Part shown: in pieces, positions 1 to 9,357 of the stretch
Numbering within the stretch: position 1 is the first letter of the stretch
How the letters are laid out: each line of letters opens with the position of its first letter
Assembly (NCBI RefSeq): GCF_000143415.4
Contig: NW_003314297.1
Span: forward strand, 875,356 to 906,388
Direction: 5' to 3'
Length of the DNA: 31,033 nt
DNA from: Selaginella moellendorffii
Lineage: Eukaryota; Streptophyta; Lycopodiopsida; Selaginellales; Selaginellaceae
The notes under the pieces: model-generated
Told to the model about the DNA's origin: nothing
What the model saw: the letters and a program-made list of their open reading frames with translations, nothing else
Database searches by the model: none
Program-made: the position numbers and the translations under genes

Positions 1-37
1 TGTTGAAACAGGACGAGTTCAGGTATATCATTAGTGC

Positions 38-540
38 AACAAGTAGACTTACTGATCTGCATCAATACACAGAAAACCATTGGAGTTGCCTGATGATATC
101 CAGGAAGCGCCTTTTTCATGTTTTCTGGGAGAACTTGTAATGGTATCTCCAACCCTTGCATCAGCAACTGAGCGAATTGACATACCCCATCTCTACAGAG
201 GAACATCGTCAAGACAAAATATGTGTTGAAGGTGCGTACCTCTCCTGCGTACAGCTGCTGCACGGGCATTTGTGAAGGCGACAATACTCCTATTTCATCA
301 ACCTGGTATTCCTGCATGCCAAATACACGTTCTGAATGAGAAAAATACCCATCTTTCCACTAGACATAAATTTTACTGATTCTCCTCGACACAAGCTCCC
401 ATCTATGACTCTAAAGTACACGATGACGCCGCAGTAGGGATCGTAGTAACTGCCAAAACAAAAATGTAGTGTTACACAGCGGACAACAAGACGAGTGATT
501 GCTGCTGGCTCCATTGTCCCTGGTAACATTCTATATCCTA
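38..540 (-). pseudogene. LEPA: Chloroplast LEPA (EF4-like GTPase) middle-exon block, copy I
   Basis: Read on the minus strand, this block carries consecutive pieces of LepA/EF4 domain II and beyond. They are GSYYDPYCGVIVYFRVIDG followed by FMSSGK near 350-460, then EYQVDEIGVLSPSQMP with VQQLYAGE near 245-320, then SIRSVADARVGDTITSS near 130-210, and then remnants of KALPGYHQATPMVFC and DADQ toward position 40. The pieces are separated by intron-like stretches, for example a GTACGC donor right after LYAGE. LepA/EF4 is a ribosome-associated translation GTPase, and the wording is closest to the plant chloroplast form. The last part needs frame changes to read (ALPGY and DADQ lie in different frames), and no GTP-binding domain is present. 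I therefore call it a gene fragment. It could be part of a larger gene running off the left edge, but the minus-strand order would put the C-terminus there, and the C-terminal exons lie elsewhere in inverted orientation. Confidence 0.72.
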
Positions 541-634
541 GAAGCTTTTCTCAAGAGATATCTTACTGGTGGTGTTGTTGGAGCGCACCAATCATAGAGC
601 GTTGCTGAAGGTAGATTTTGGCCTGCTTGCATGA

Positions 635-976
635 ACACTCACTGGTAAATTTGCTCGCACCAGCCATCTTCGACGTGAAAGAGGAGGCAGCAGTCTACAC
701 GCTGGGAAACCTCTACGTGATGCCGAAAGAAGCAACAGCAGCACAGACGGATCCACGCTCAGCTTTCAGCACTCGAAATACATTCAGTCACAAATAGCAA
801 AGATACCTCTAGAGAGAAATTTTACCAATTTCTTGCAGGAATCCATAGCCGACTCTGATCTGGAAGAAGCTTGCATCGACACCAAGGTCGCAAAGATCCT
901 TCTGGCATGCTACCAAGACCTGGACAAGAGCAGCGTGGCAGCGACTGGGAGAAGAGCTTGTAAATGGCGCGCTTAA
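635..976 (+). other. Unidentified stop-free stretch (114 codons, no ATG)
   Basis: Between an in-frame TGA at 632-634 and a TAA at 974-976 the plus strand reads open for 114 codons, but there is no ATG near its start. The later part reads like real protein: QSQIAKIPLERNFTNFLQES, then IADSDLEEACIDTKVAKILL, then ACYQDLDKSS. A TTCTTGCAG at about 831-839 could also be a splice acceptor at the start of an exon. A second plus frame over about 650-790 is also protein-like (IFDVKEEAAVYTLGNLYVMP). I do not recognise a family. The stretch ends where LEPA copy II begins, so it may be an exon relic from an unrelated gene joined by rearrangement. Chance openness is possible. Confidence 0.3.
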
Positions 977-982
977 ATGACA

Positions 983-1310
983 AGAACTTGTAATGGTATC
1001 TCCAACCCTTGCATCAGCAACTGAGTGAATTGACACTGCAAGATACCCCACCTTAAAGAACATCATCAAGGCAAAATGTGTGTTGAAGGTGCATGCATAC
1101 AGCTGCTGCACGGGTGAAATGAACAAGAGAGTGAACTCTAGGCTAACCTCCCAACCCTTAAGGCGTTACTTAAATCCCACAGGCCATGGAATATTCTTGG
1201 AAGATTCCTGTGGTTTGTGTCAACGGGCATTTGTGAAAACAACCTGGTATTCCTGCATGCCCAAATACACGTTTCGAGCAGCTGCATATGAGAAAAATAC
1301 CACCTTTCAG
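983..1310 (-). pseudogene. LEPA: Chloroplast LEPA middle-exon fragment, copy II
   Basis: The minus strand again reads VQQLYA, then after an intron-like gap VGYLAVSIHSVADARVGDTI, which is typical of LepA/EF4 downstream of domain II. Relative to copy I, about 100 bp is inserted between the QMP-coding and VQQLYA-coding parts, and the VDEIGVLSPS coding is lost, so the exon is broken. At about 976-983 the homology stops abruptly just after the TITS coding and unrelated sequence follows. At 1310/1311 the fragment abuts the LEPA C-terminal exons, which run on the opposite strand. This is non-functional debris of the same gene as copy I. Confidence 0.68.
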
Positions 1311-2006
1311 ATGAGAGAGGAGAATTCAGATGAGTTATATCACTGAAAATAGTGCCTATGTTGTTTATGATCTTCCTCTGGCTGAGGTACTGTGCTCTCA
1401 AGTATTTTCTTCTGCTTGAATGCTGGTTAACCTTTTGGTAGATGGTCAATGATCAATTGAAGTATCTATGCGAGCATGGAGTACTCCATTACTGGGTATA
1501 TCAAAAGCTCTTTATAGGCTGGTACTGAATTCATATGTTTAATCATGTAAATATTGCATAAGTGATCTTGTTGTTTTTGATATAAGAATCAATGGGGAGC
1601 TTGTGGAGCCACTATCAGCAATCGTTCACAAAGATAATGTATTTATTCACTATGTTTAATTTAGGTGTTACCTCTTTTATTTTCCGTATTCTTAATGTGA
1701 GATCTCTCTATAGGCATGTCTTGAATCTAGAGTCATTGCTGCGCAAAGACGTGCTGGCCCAAGTGCTACAGTCTGTGCTCTCTTTTCAATTCTTTGTACA
1801 AGTTTCAAAATCTTCCAATGCTGTAGGAGGAGACATAACAAGGAAGAAGCTGTTGAAGAAACAAGTAAATAGATAAGCTACTTAATACATAATTCACTTT
1901 TTCGATGCAGGCCAAAGGCAATAAACAAATGAAATCAATGGGAAGAGTGGAGGTTCCCCAAAATGCATTCGTGGCAGTGTTAAAGCTTGAAAAAGATGTG
2001 GTCTAA
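1311..2006 (+). pseudogene. LEPA: Chloroplast LEPA C-terminal exons, copy A
   Basis: Plus-strand exon pieces follow the order of the LepA/EF4 C-terminal domain: ERRIQMSYITEN (about 1315-1350), AYVVYDLPLAEV, DQLK then YASMEYSITGY (about 1449-1497), SDLVVFDIRINGELVEPLSA with IVHKDN (about 1560-1635), ACLESRVIA with LRKDVLA(K)CY (about 1713-1770), GGDITRKKLLKKQ (about 1828-1865), and [20 protein letters not shown] with [11 protein letters not shown] and stop TAA at 2004-2006. Introns with GT..AG borders separate the last exons. Lesions include a frame break between DQLK and YASMEY, and one extra C in the codons for VLAKCY that shifts the frame. The gene therefore cannot make LepA. The upstream G domain is missing, and the middle exons next to it lie inverted. 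Confidence 0.82.
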
Positions 2007-3440
2007 TTGTAAAAGGTACAATAAACAAGGTATTGAAGGATATCCTATTTGTATCTCAAACCCAAAAGACCAAACCACAAAGAACATATAATAAAGGGGA
2101 AAGCCAAAAGCCATTTAAAAGATTAATTAACCATCATTAAAAATGATTATTTATTCCATCAATGGAAAGATGCATAATCATCATCAAATAAATAATCTAC
2201 CATCCCAAAGAACAATAAATCATTCACATCAACAATAATTAAGTAAAACATTTGACAAAGATAATCAGTTATCTTAGATGATGGTTAATCATCACTAATA
2301 ATCACCAAATGCAAACACCAATTTAATATCGGAACTAATGAGGGAAAATGCCTTCCCCAAATAACTTTTAATAAATAAAACAATGAGTATGAAATTCAAA
2401 GAACAAAAAGTTGAAGAAGTTTATACCCAAGTCTCATCTAACAATGATTATAAATTTCGTATGAACCAACTTTAAACCACAATATCCTCCTCAAGATATC
2501 CATAAGTTAAACTTCATAGTGCAAAGATAATAAAGACCATTTCTACATCTGTTTATAGCAAGATGTAACTCACTTCATAACAAACACAATAAAAATCATT
2601 AATAATCAATATAATCTTAACTTAATTCCAACAAGGAGTTAACAACTTCAATATCGATCACTAACTTTTCTTTTGCAAAGTTAGCATAGTCTAGGACTAA
2701 ATCATATTTCAAATAAAAGCCAAAGTTTAACCTGTACTAAACAATCTTGTCTAGAATAAGACTAACTCAACTTGCAAATATAGTTACTAATTACTAAAAT
2801 ATACAAATGCTAATGACACAAAAATCCCAATTATTCACTAATCATTTGAACCACCACATATGGAGAATTCAACTTTTTTAATATGCCCATATAAACAACA
2901 AATCATCTCACTTCAATCTCAACTCTGAGTGAAACAAGTGTTAACAATCTTTAATGAAGTTTACAAATAGTCATATACTTTTTCAATTGAAAGGTAACAT
3001 TCTAGGGATAACATATAAGAACATAGATAAGTATAAACAAAATGACTGCTCAAATCTAACTCAATTGCATTAAACACATTAGTGCATTTAGCCAATAATT
3101 CAGAGCATATTCAAAGAGGCTTGCTATACATGATTAACACCCAGCTAAAATTAAAGTGAAGATCATGAAATGGATTTATAACCTCCTAATGTATAAAGTC
3201 ATAATATTGGTTATAACATCTCAACTATAAACAATTAAGTCACTATCTTTAATTGAGGACTAAAGCCATCAATGCTAAGTCAAGATCAATGAGAACTTAC
3301 TACTCTCATAGAGTTTAGCGTTATGTAAAGTGCAACTTATTAGTAAACACAATGCTATTGAAAAAATGCACAAGGGTCACCAAGAAAAACACAATACCCA
3401 CTCTTTTATGCCAATATTAAATTTCAACTCAATTGTTTTA

Positions 3441-4792
3441 GCCCTAAAAGTTAATATTTTTTTTCATCTTACTCTTATTCTAGGAACTTAAATTCTCAAG
3501 ACTTCATCAACTTCCTTCTACTAAGCGTGGATTACTTTTGAGCTCATGAGCTTAAAAGTTGAGCTTGTGAGTTGAGCTCAGTTTTCAATTGTAGTTTAAT
3601 ACAAATATTTATAAAATTTAAAAAATTAAGGTTATAGAAAACCTAACTTTATATTATATTCTCATAACTCTCTACATTTTATATGGATAAAACTATTTTA
3701 GAGGAGGCCTCTTATCCAAGAATTTAAATATTTACTATATGTTATTTTAGGTAAGTTCATCAAAACATAAAATGAAATGGTTCTAATGTTGGTAGTTTCA
3801 ACTTTTGAAATCTTTCTTCTCATGGTAATAATTCAAGGATTAGGAGCTGCAATATTCATCCCGTTGCATAACACATCCAAACCATACAAAAGATAGAAAA
3901 AGAGGATAATGAGAATAATGATCATATACTAGAGATAAATGCAATGATAAAGGGTGCAACAATTTAGGCGAAAAATAATGCCCTCCTATTTGTATTAAAA
4001 AATTACAATTTCATGACTTTCAAAAAATGCCCCAGCTTTTGGTGGAAACAGTGGCGACAATCAGTACAATAGCATATACACTCTTGTAACATATTGTAAT
4101 ATCATAGCCCTAAACTACTATGAAATATGTTTTGAGATGGTAAAGACAAAAATAGAGACATAGTAGTATCACAAATAGTATTGTAAAAAGAAAACTTGAA
4201 AGTATATTAAATGAAATGAATGTTTTATTATTAATTATATAAAGTATAAAAAGTATATATTACCGATAGAGAATAAATATTGATAATCTTGGAGAATATT
4301 ATTAACTCCAAAAGTCTTACAACTTAGCAGTAGTAAAGCTTGCCTGATGTATATAAATATCCACTTTAGGATCTTAGTGTAAAGTGTTGATGAAAATGAA
4401 ATATATATATGCCTTCTTATATTTTTTGTGTTTAGTAAAGTTTGGTTATATGCAAGGAAAATATTGAATAACAATTGTATACTCTCCATTTTCTATTTTG
4501 ACAATGTGCAATATCTTGGAGCAAAATGGTACTCAATATTAAGACTATGATTGCTTTTTGCTCTAAGATATATACCAATATCTTCACCAATAAAGAAAAA
4601 ACAACACTTTGAGTGAATATGTCACTAATAGAAGCTTAGGAATTGTACTCTGTAGATGTGACATAAACCACTTCCTCAACAATTGCCACTTTTGGAGTTG
4701 GTGGAGTCATTTTCTTTTTTATTCTATTGTGTAATATCTCAATAGAAGGCCTTGTTCCTAATATCTTCCTTATTCGAATGCTAATGCTTTTG
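3441..4792. other. AT-rich spacer between the two duplication copies
   Basis: No gene is supported here. The DNA is AT-rich with many stops in all frames. An 84-codon minus-strand ORF at 4235-4489 has low-complexity hydrophobic content and no motif I recognise. A minus-strand reading around 4610-4720 (KVAIVEEVVYVTSTEYNS, then a stop) could be a retroelement relic but is too short to assign. A small imperfect repeat of gagct(c/t)(a/g)tgag occurs near 3540-3580. Confidence 0.5.
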
Positions 4793-4804
4793 AATGGCGT
4801 GCTT

Positions 4805-5117
4805 AAATGACAAAAACTTGTAATGGTATCTCAACTGAGTGAATTGACACCACAAGATACCCCACCTTTACAAAGGCATCATTAAGGCAAAATGCGTGTT
4901 GAAGGTGCATGTGTACAACTGCTGCACAGGTGAAATGAACAAGAGAGCGAACCCAATGCCTTTAGGGTTAGGAGGCTAGCTTAGCAGCAAGCAATAGAAT
5001 ATTCTCGGAATATTCCTGTGGTTGAGTCAACAGGCATTTGTGAAATCAACCTGGTATTCCTGCATGCCCAAATACACATTTCAAGCAGCTGCATATAAGA
5101 AAAATACCACCTTTCAT
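4805..5117 (-). pseudogene. LEPA: Chloroplast LEPA middle-exon fragment, copy III
   Basis: This is the counterpart of copy II in the second duplication unit. On the minus strand the AAV and VGYL...VSIHSV coding for LEPA can be followed, but the SVADARV coding is shortened: the bases for the ADARVG part are deleted around 4829-4833. The fragment is thus more decayed than copies I and II. It carries the same ~100 bp insertion as copy II in the QMP/VQQLYA region, with differing sequence, and it abuts the plus-strand C-terminal exons at about 5118. Confidence 0.62.
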
Positions 5118-5813
5118 ATGAGAGAGGAGAATTCAGATGAGTTATATCACTGAAAATAGTGCCTATGTTGTTTATGATCTTCCTCTGGCTGAGGTACCGT
5201 GCTCTCAAGTATTTTCTTCTGCTTGAATGCTGGTTAACCTTTTGGTAGATGGTCAATGATCAATTGAAGTATCTATGCGAGCATGGAGTACTCCATTACT
5301 GGGTATATCAAAAGCTCTTTATAGGCTGGTACTGAATTCATATGTTTAATCATGTAAATATTGCATAAGTGATCTTGTTGTTCTTGATATAAGAATCAAT
5401 GGGGAGCTTGTGGAGCCACTATCAGCAATCGTTCACAAAGATAATGTATTTATTCACTGTGTTTAATTTAGGTGTTACCTCTTTTATTTTCCGTATTCTT
5501 AATGTGAGATCTCTCTATAGGCATGTCTTGAATCTAGAGTCATTGCTGCGCAAAGACGTGCTGGCCCAAGTGCTACAGTCTGTGCTCTCTTTTCAATTCT
5601 TTGTACAAGTTTCAAAATCTTCCAATGCTGTAGGAAGAGACATAACAAGGAAGAAGCTGTTGAAGAAACAAGTAAATAGATAAGCTACTTAATACATAAT
5701 TCACTTTTTCGATGCAGGCCAAAGGCAATAAACAAATGAAATCAATGGGAAGAGTGGAGGTTCCCCAAAATGCATTCGTGGCAGTGTTAAAGCTTGAAAA
5801 AGATGTGGTCTAA
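5118..5813 (+). pseudogene. LEPA: Chloroplast LEPA C-terminal exons, copy B
   Basis: This is almost identical to 1311-2006. The same pieces appear in order: MSYITEN, DLPLAEV, YASMEYSITGY, INGELVEPLSAIVHKDN, LRKDVLA, DITRKKLLKKQ and [19 protein letters not shown], with the stop at 5811-5813. The extra C in the VLAKCY codons is the same as in copy A. Private changes are few, for example T to C just before the INGEL exon and one G to A that turns GGD into GRD at the start of the DITRKK exon. The matching lesions and high identity point to recent duplication of an already dead fragment. Confidence 0.82.
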
Positions 5814-7599
5814 TTGTAAAAGGTACAATAAACAAGGTATTGAAGGATATCCTATTTGTATCTCAAACCCAAAAGACCAAATCACAAAGATGATAAAGGG
5901 GAAAGCCAAAAGCTATTTAAAAGATTAATTAACCATCATGAAAAATCATTATTCATTCCATCAATGGAAAGATGTATAATCATCATCAAATAAACAATCT
6001 ACTATCCCAAAGAACAATAAATCATTCACATCAATAATAATTAAGCAAAATATTTGATAAAAATAATCAGGTATCTTAGATGATAGTTAATCATCACTAA
6101 TAATCACTAAATGCAAACACCAATTTAATATCGGAACTAATGAGGGAAAATATCTTCCCCAAAAAACTCCTAACAAAAAGGTAAGACGATTCTTTAGCTT
6201 TAATCATTGCTTTGAAATTGGAATAATGAATATGAAATTCAAAGAATAAAAAGTTTAAAGAAGTTTATACCCAAGGCTCATCTAACAAGGATCATAAGTT
6301 TCATATGAACCAACTTCAAACCACAATATCCTCCTCAACATATCCATAAGCTAAATTTCATAATGTAAAGCTAATAAAAAGCATTTCTGCATTCTTTTAA
6401 AAGCCAAACACAACAAAGATATGCTTAATAAGTGACCACTAAACTAATCTTCCAGGAATCCACTGGTTATAGCAAGATTTAACTCACTTCATAACAAGTA
6501 CAATAAAAGTCATTAATAATCGATATAATCCTAACTTAATTCCAACAAGTGATCACTAACTTTTTCTTTTGCAAAGTTAGCATAGTCTAGAATTAAATCA
6601 TGTTTCAAAGAAAAGCCAAAGTTCAACCTATACTAAACAATCTTTTCTAGAATAAGACTAACTCAATTTGCAAATATAATTAATAATTACTAAAATACAC
6701 ACATGCCAATGATACAAAAGTATAGTCAATTATGAATATCGTTTTAATTAAGACTAGTGAAATGAAATATTAATCTCCATTGAGCCCAACTATTCACCAA
6801 CCATTTGAACCACCACATATGGAAAATTCAACTTTTTTAATATGCCCATGGAAACAGTAAGTCATCTCACTTCAATCTCAACTCCGAGTGAAACAAGTGT
6901 TAACAATCTTTAACAAAGTTTACAAATAATCCACAGTCACAAAGAAATCAATAATCACTTTTCAACTCACTTTTGTAAGATCAAAATACTAAACTCATAT
7001 CATTGAGTCATATATTTGTTCAATTAAAAGGTAACACTCTAGGTAGTACAAATAAAATGATTACTCAAATCTAACTCAACTGCATTAAACACATTAATGC
7101 ATTTAGCCAATAATTTAGAGCATATCTAAAGAGGCTCGCTATACATGATTAACACCCAGCTAAAACTAAAGTGAAGATCATAAAATGGATTTATAACCTT
7201 CTAATATATAAAGTTATAATATCAGTTATAACATCTCAACCACAAACAATTAAATCACTATTTTTAAGTAAGGACTAAAGCCACCAATGCTAAACCAAAA
7301 TTAATGAGAACTCACTACTCTCATTATGTAAAGTGCAACTTATCAGTAATACAATGCTATTAAAAAAATGCACAAAGGTCACCTATAAAAACACAATGAC
7401 CACTCTTTTATGCTAACATTAAATTCTATTCAACTTAATTAGTTTGGCACAAAGCATTTGTCTTGGAATCATAATCCATAGCATGCTGGTCATCAAACTT
7501 GAGAATTACATGGTAATGCCCTGACCTTTTCACTCTAATGATTAGTCGTACATCCTATGAGCATTGATATCAATCCTGGTAAGAATTTTCCGTACATTC

Positions 7600-8700
7600 G
7601 TGAGTGGATTTCCAACAGCTAGAGTAGTCGCCTCGCTGCCAGCCTCGTCCAGATCCTCCAGCCTCCCACACACAAGCCCCAGCGAGCATGCCAGGAGACG
7701 AAACCTGTGTCCCCGCGGACCCACCGAAAAGGACTGATGAAGAAGCTTGCTCCGATTGTTGAGGAGAGCTTCCAGTGAAGGATACCAGCGCAAGCGGTGG
7801 CCAAATTGGAGCACAACCCATGGCTCCGAATCTCCAAACCATGGATCTCCGGCAGTTCTGCTAGCCACAGCTTCTCTCAGCTCCTGCGAGCGTGACAGGC
7901 GATGCCATTGCTAGCAGACGCCCCCGGCTTTGACGATAATATCTGCTGGCTTGAGGCGAGACAAGATGTCGAGCACCAGATCAGCGCCCAGATCATCAAA
8001 CGCCCCCATGCTCTCGGAACAACAGACTCGCTGCCTCTTGGCTCCTTCCTCTTGTTCCAAGTATCTCTTCATTCACAGAGTGCCAATGGTGCGGAAAAAG
8101 GACCTGTCAACTGTGGGTATATTCGGAGACCTATTTCCGGTCCATTGGTATAGCTTGAACTATATGCTGGGTAAAAGTGTGCGAGGAGCGATCCAACCGG
8201 CCATAGCGAAATTAAAGAGCTTTTGGCTGCTTGATCGATCGAGAAGATTCGACTTAAAAAACCTCTTTGACCGTACGCCTGCTGGAGCAACCGCGTACGG
8301 ACACTAAGTTTGGAAGAATCCCTGGGATAGAGGGGTTGCGTCGAATGCTCCCCAGTGGAATGTGGTGTCTCTCACGGCACTGGTAGCGGCTTACGGCCAA
8401 AACGGGCACCTAGATCTCGCCAAAGGCTGGATGCCCGAGAGGAACATCATCACCTGGAACTGGATGCTAGCTTCTCTCGCGGGAGATGGAAGCCATCGTC
8501 TGGAAGAAGTGTTTTCGCTCATGCCCTCCTGGGACCTGGCATCGTATAACTCTCTCGTCCAGGCACACGCGGAGCGAGGTGATCTTCGACACAATGTCCA
8601 AGCGCGATTGGATGGCTTTCTCTAGAGCAGGAAAGGTTGACGAGGCTCGGAAACTCTTCGACGCTTCACCGGAGCCGCGGAACGCTGCCCTGTGGCACGA
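7600..8700 (+). pseudogene. Pentatricopeptide repeat (PPR) gene remnant, plus strand
   Basis: The clearest part, 8355-8620, reads VVSLTALVAAYGQNGHLDLA, then MPERNIITWNWMLASLAGDG, then EEVFSLMPSWDLASYNSLVQ and AHAERGD. These are tandem PPR units of the plant PLS type, which bind organelle RNA in intact proteins. After a frame change, GKVDEARKLFD and PEPRNAALWH follow at about 8625-8700. Upstream at 7900-8300, weaker pieces (ICWLEARQDVEHQISAQI, and NLFDRTPA near 8265) fit the N-terminal repeats of such a protein. Stops and frame changes interrupt the reading several times. The homology runs out at about 8700, where an oppositely oriented PPR fragment begins. Confidence 0.65.
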
Positions 8701-9040
8701 TCATCGCCGTCCAAGTCACACGGTCTCGAGTTTCCATGCCGTCGAAGATGCGCCTGGCCTCGCTAATCATCCTGCTGCTCGCGAAGGCTTCGATCATCAC
8801 GTTCAGCACGACTGTGTCCCACTGAGGCATAGCGTGGAAGAACTCCTGAGCGTCTGCGATGCGACAGCAGCGAGCGTAGGCCGAGACAAGGATCGCGAAG
8901 GCTGCTAAGTTTTTGCTGTGCCATCGAGTCGAAGCTCCTCTTTACCTCGTCGAGATTTCCAGATTGACCATAACCTTCGAGCATGAGCGTGAACACGACC
9001 AAGCTCCGTTGTGGGATTTTCTGGAACAAGGAGATCCTTA
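8693..9040 (-). pseudogene. PPR gene remnant, minus strand
   Basis: On the minus strand from about 9037 the sequence reads IPQRSLVVFTLMLEGYGQSG, then NLDEVKRSFDSMAQQ. After one extra A in a run of As it continues in another frame as NLAAFAILVSAYARCCRIAD, AQEFFHAMPQWDTVVLNVMI, EAFASSRMISEARRIFDGM and RVTWTAMIV, ending near 8693. These are four consecutive PPR units with regular spacing. The single frameshift and the lack of a start or full length mark it as a fragment. It meets the plus-strand PPR remnant tail to tail, so a single inversion within one PPR gene, or joining of two, could explain the arrangement. Confidence 0.7.
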
Positions 9041-9269
9041 GTACGTACTTGGAATAATATGGTACACGAAGTTCTAGATCAAGAGAGTAGTTTAAGAAAG
9101 TCACAAATTCTATTTGTCAAAATTCTTGCGGTGGTTGAATCATCTCATTTATGTCAGCTCTTTTGCCCTCTCAGGGGAAGGGAAAATCTCTCAGGTTCAC
9201 GCGTTTCTTCGCGATTTCACGAGCCGCTACGCATTTGGGCGCAAACGAGGTCTAGAGTTCGCTGATCCG

Positions 9270-9356
9270 GTGAGTGTCCTTTTTCTTTAGATTTCTGGCG
9301 ATTTGTCTGTGATGAAGCCACGCAAATCTCATCAGTCTCCGGCCTTTTTTCCGCAG
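9270..9356 (+). other. Probable 5'-UTR intron of the FAAH gene
   Basis: A consensus donor (CCG|GTGAGT at 9270) and a pyrimidine-rich acceptor ending CCGCAG at 9356 frame an 87-nt intron just before the start codon. The ATG at 9358 would lie one base after the junction. This supports the chosen start, because no other ATG in the right frame precedes it within the spliced leader. Confidence 0.5.
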
Positions 9357-9357
9357 G

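Larger units (their letters stand above)
971..3440. repeat. Long direct duplication, copy A (~2.5 kb)
   Basis: This stretch is repeated at about 4793-7445 in the same orientation. The shared part starts around the text ggcg(c/t)gcttaaatgaca and ends around cactcttttatgc. From about 1310 to 2090 the copies are nearly identical, with only scattered single-base differences. Beyond that they drift, with more substitutions and several indels where copy B carries extra segments (around 6170-6235, 6395-6470, 6720-6785 and 6930-7015). The unit includes LEPA minus-strand exon debris, the LEPA C-terminal exons on the plus strand, and about 1.4 kb of very AT-rich DNA (2007-3440) in which I see no gene. 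Confidence 0.85.
4793..7445. repeat. Long direct duplication, copy B (~2.65 kb)
   Basis: This is the second copy of the unit at 971-3440, in the same orientation, with the 3.4-4.8 kb spacer between them. It repeats the LEPA fragments at 4805-5813 and then AT-rich DNA (5814-7445) without a recognisable gene. Copy B is longer than copy A because it keeps or has gained several segments of about 50-90 bp. Both copies share the same LEPA frameshift, so that lesion came before the duplication. The 5814-7540 part shows only stop-rich AT-rich sequence. Confidence 0.85.

Noticed and set aside
1592-1876. 94-aa plus ORF starting MGSLWSHYQQ, duplicated at 5399-5683, as a real repeated gene
   Set aside because: It reads across LEPA exons and introns in a mixed frame; the conserved coding (INGELVEPLSA and others) lies in other frames, so the ORF is a by-product of the pseudogene.
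4235-4489. 84-aa minus ORF as a Ty1/copia piece
   Set aside because: Low-complexity Ile/Leu/Tyr-rich translation from AT-rich DNA; no copia motif could be matched.
7542-7868. 108-aa minus ORF as a gene
   Set aside because: Three overlapping minus ORFs and a plus frame are all open here; no motif, and it lies at the edge of the PPR remnant, so chance openness in GC-richer DNA is likelier.
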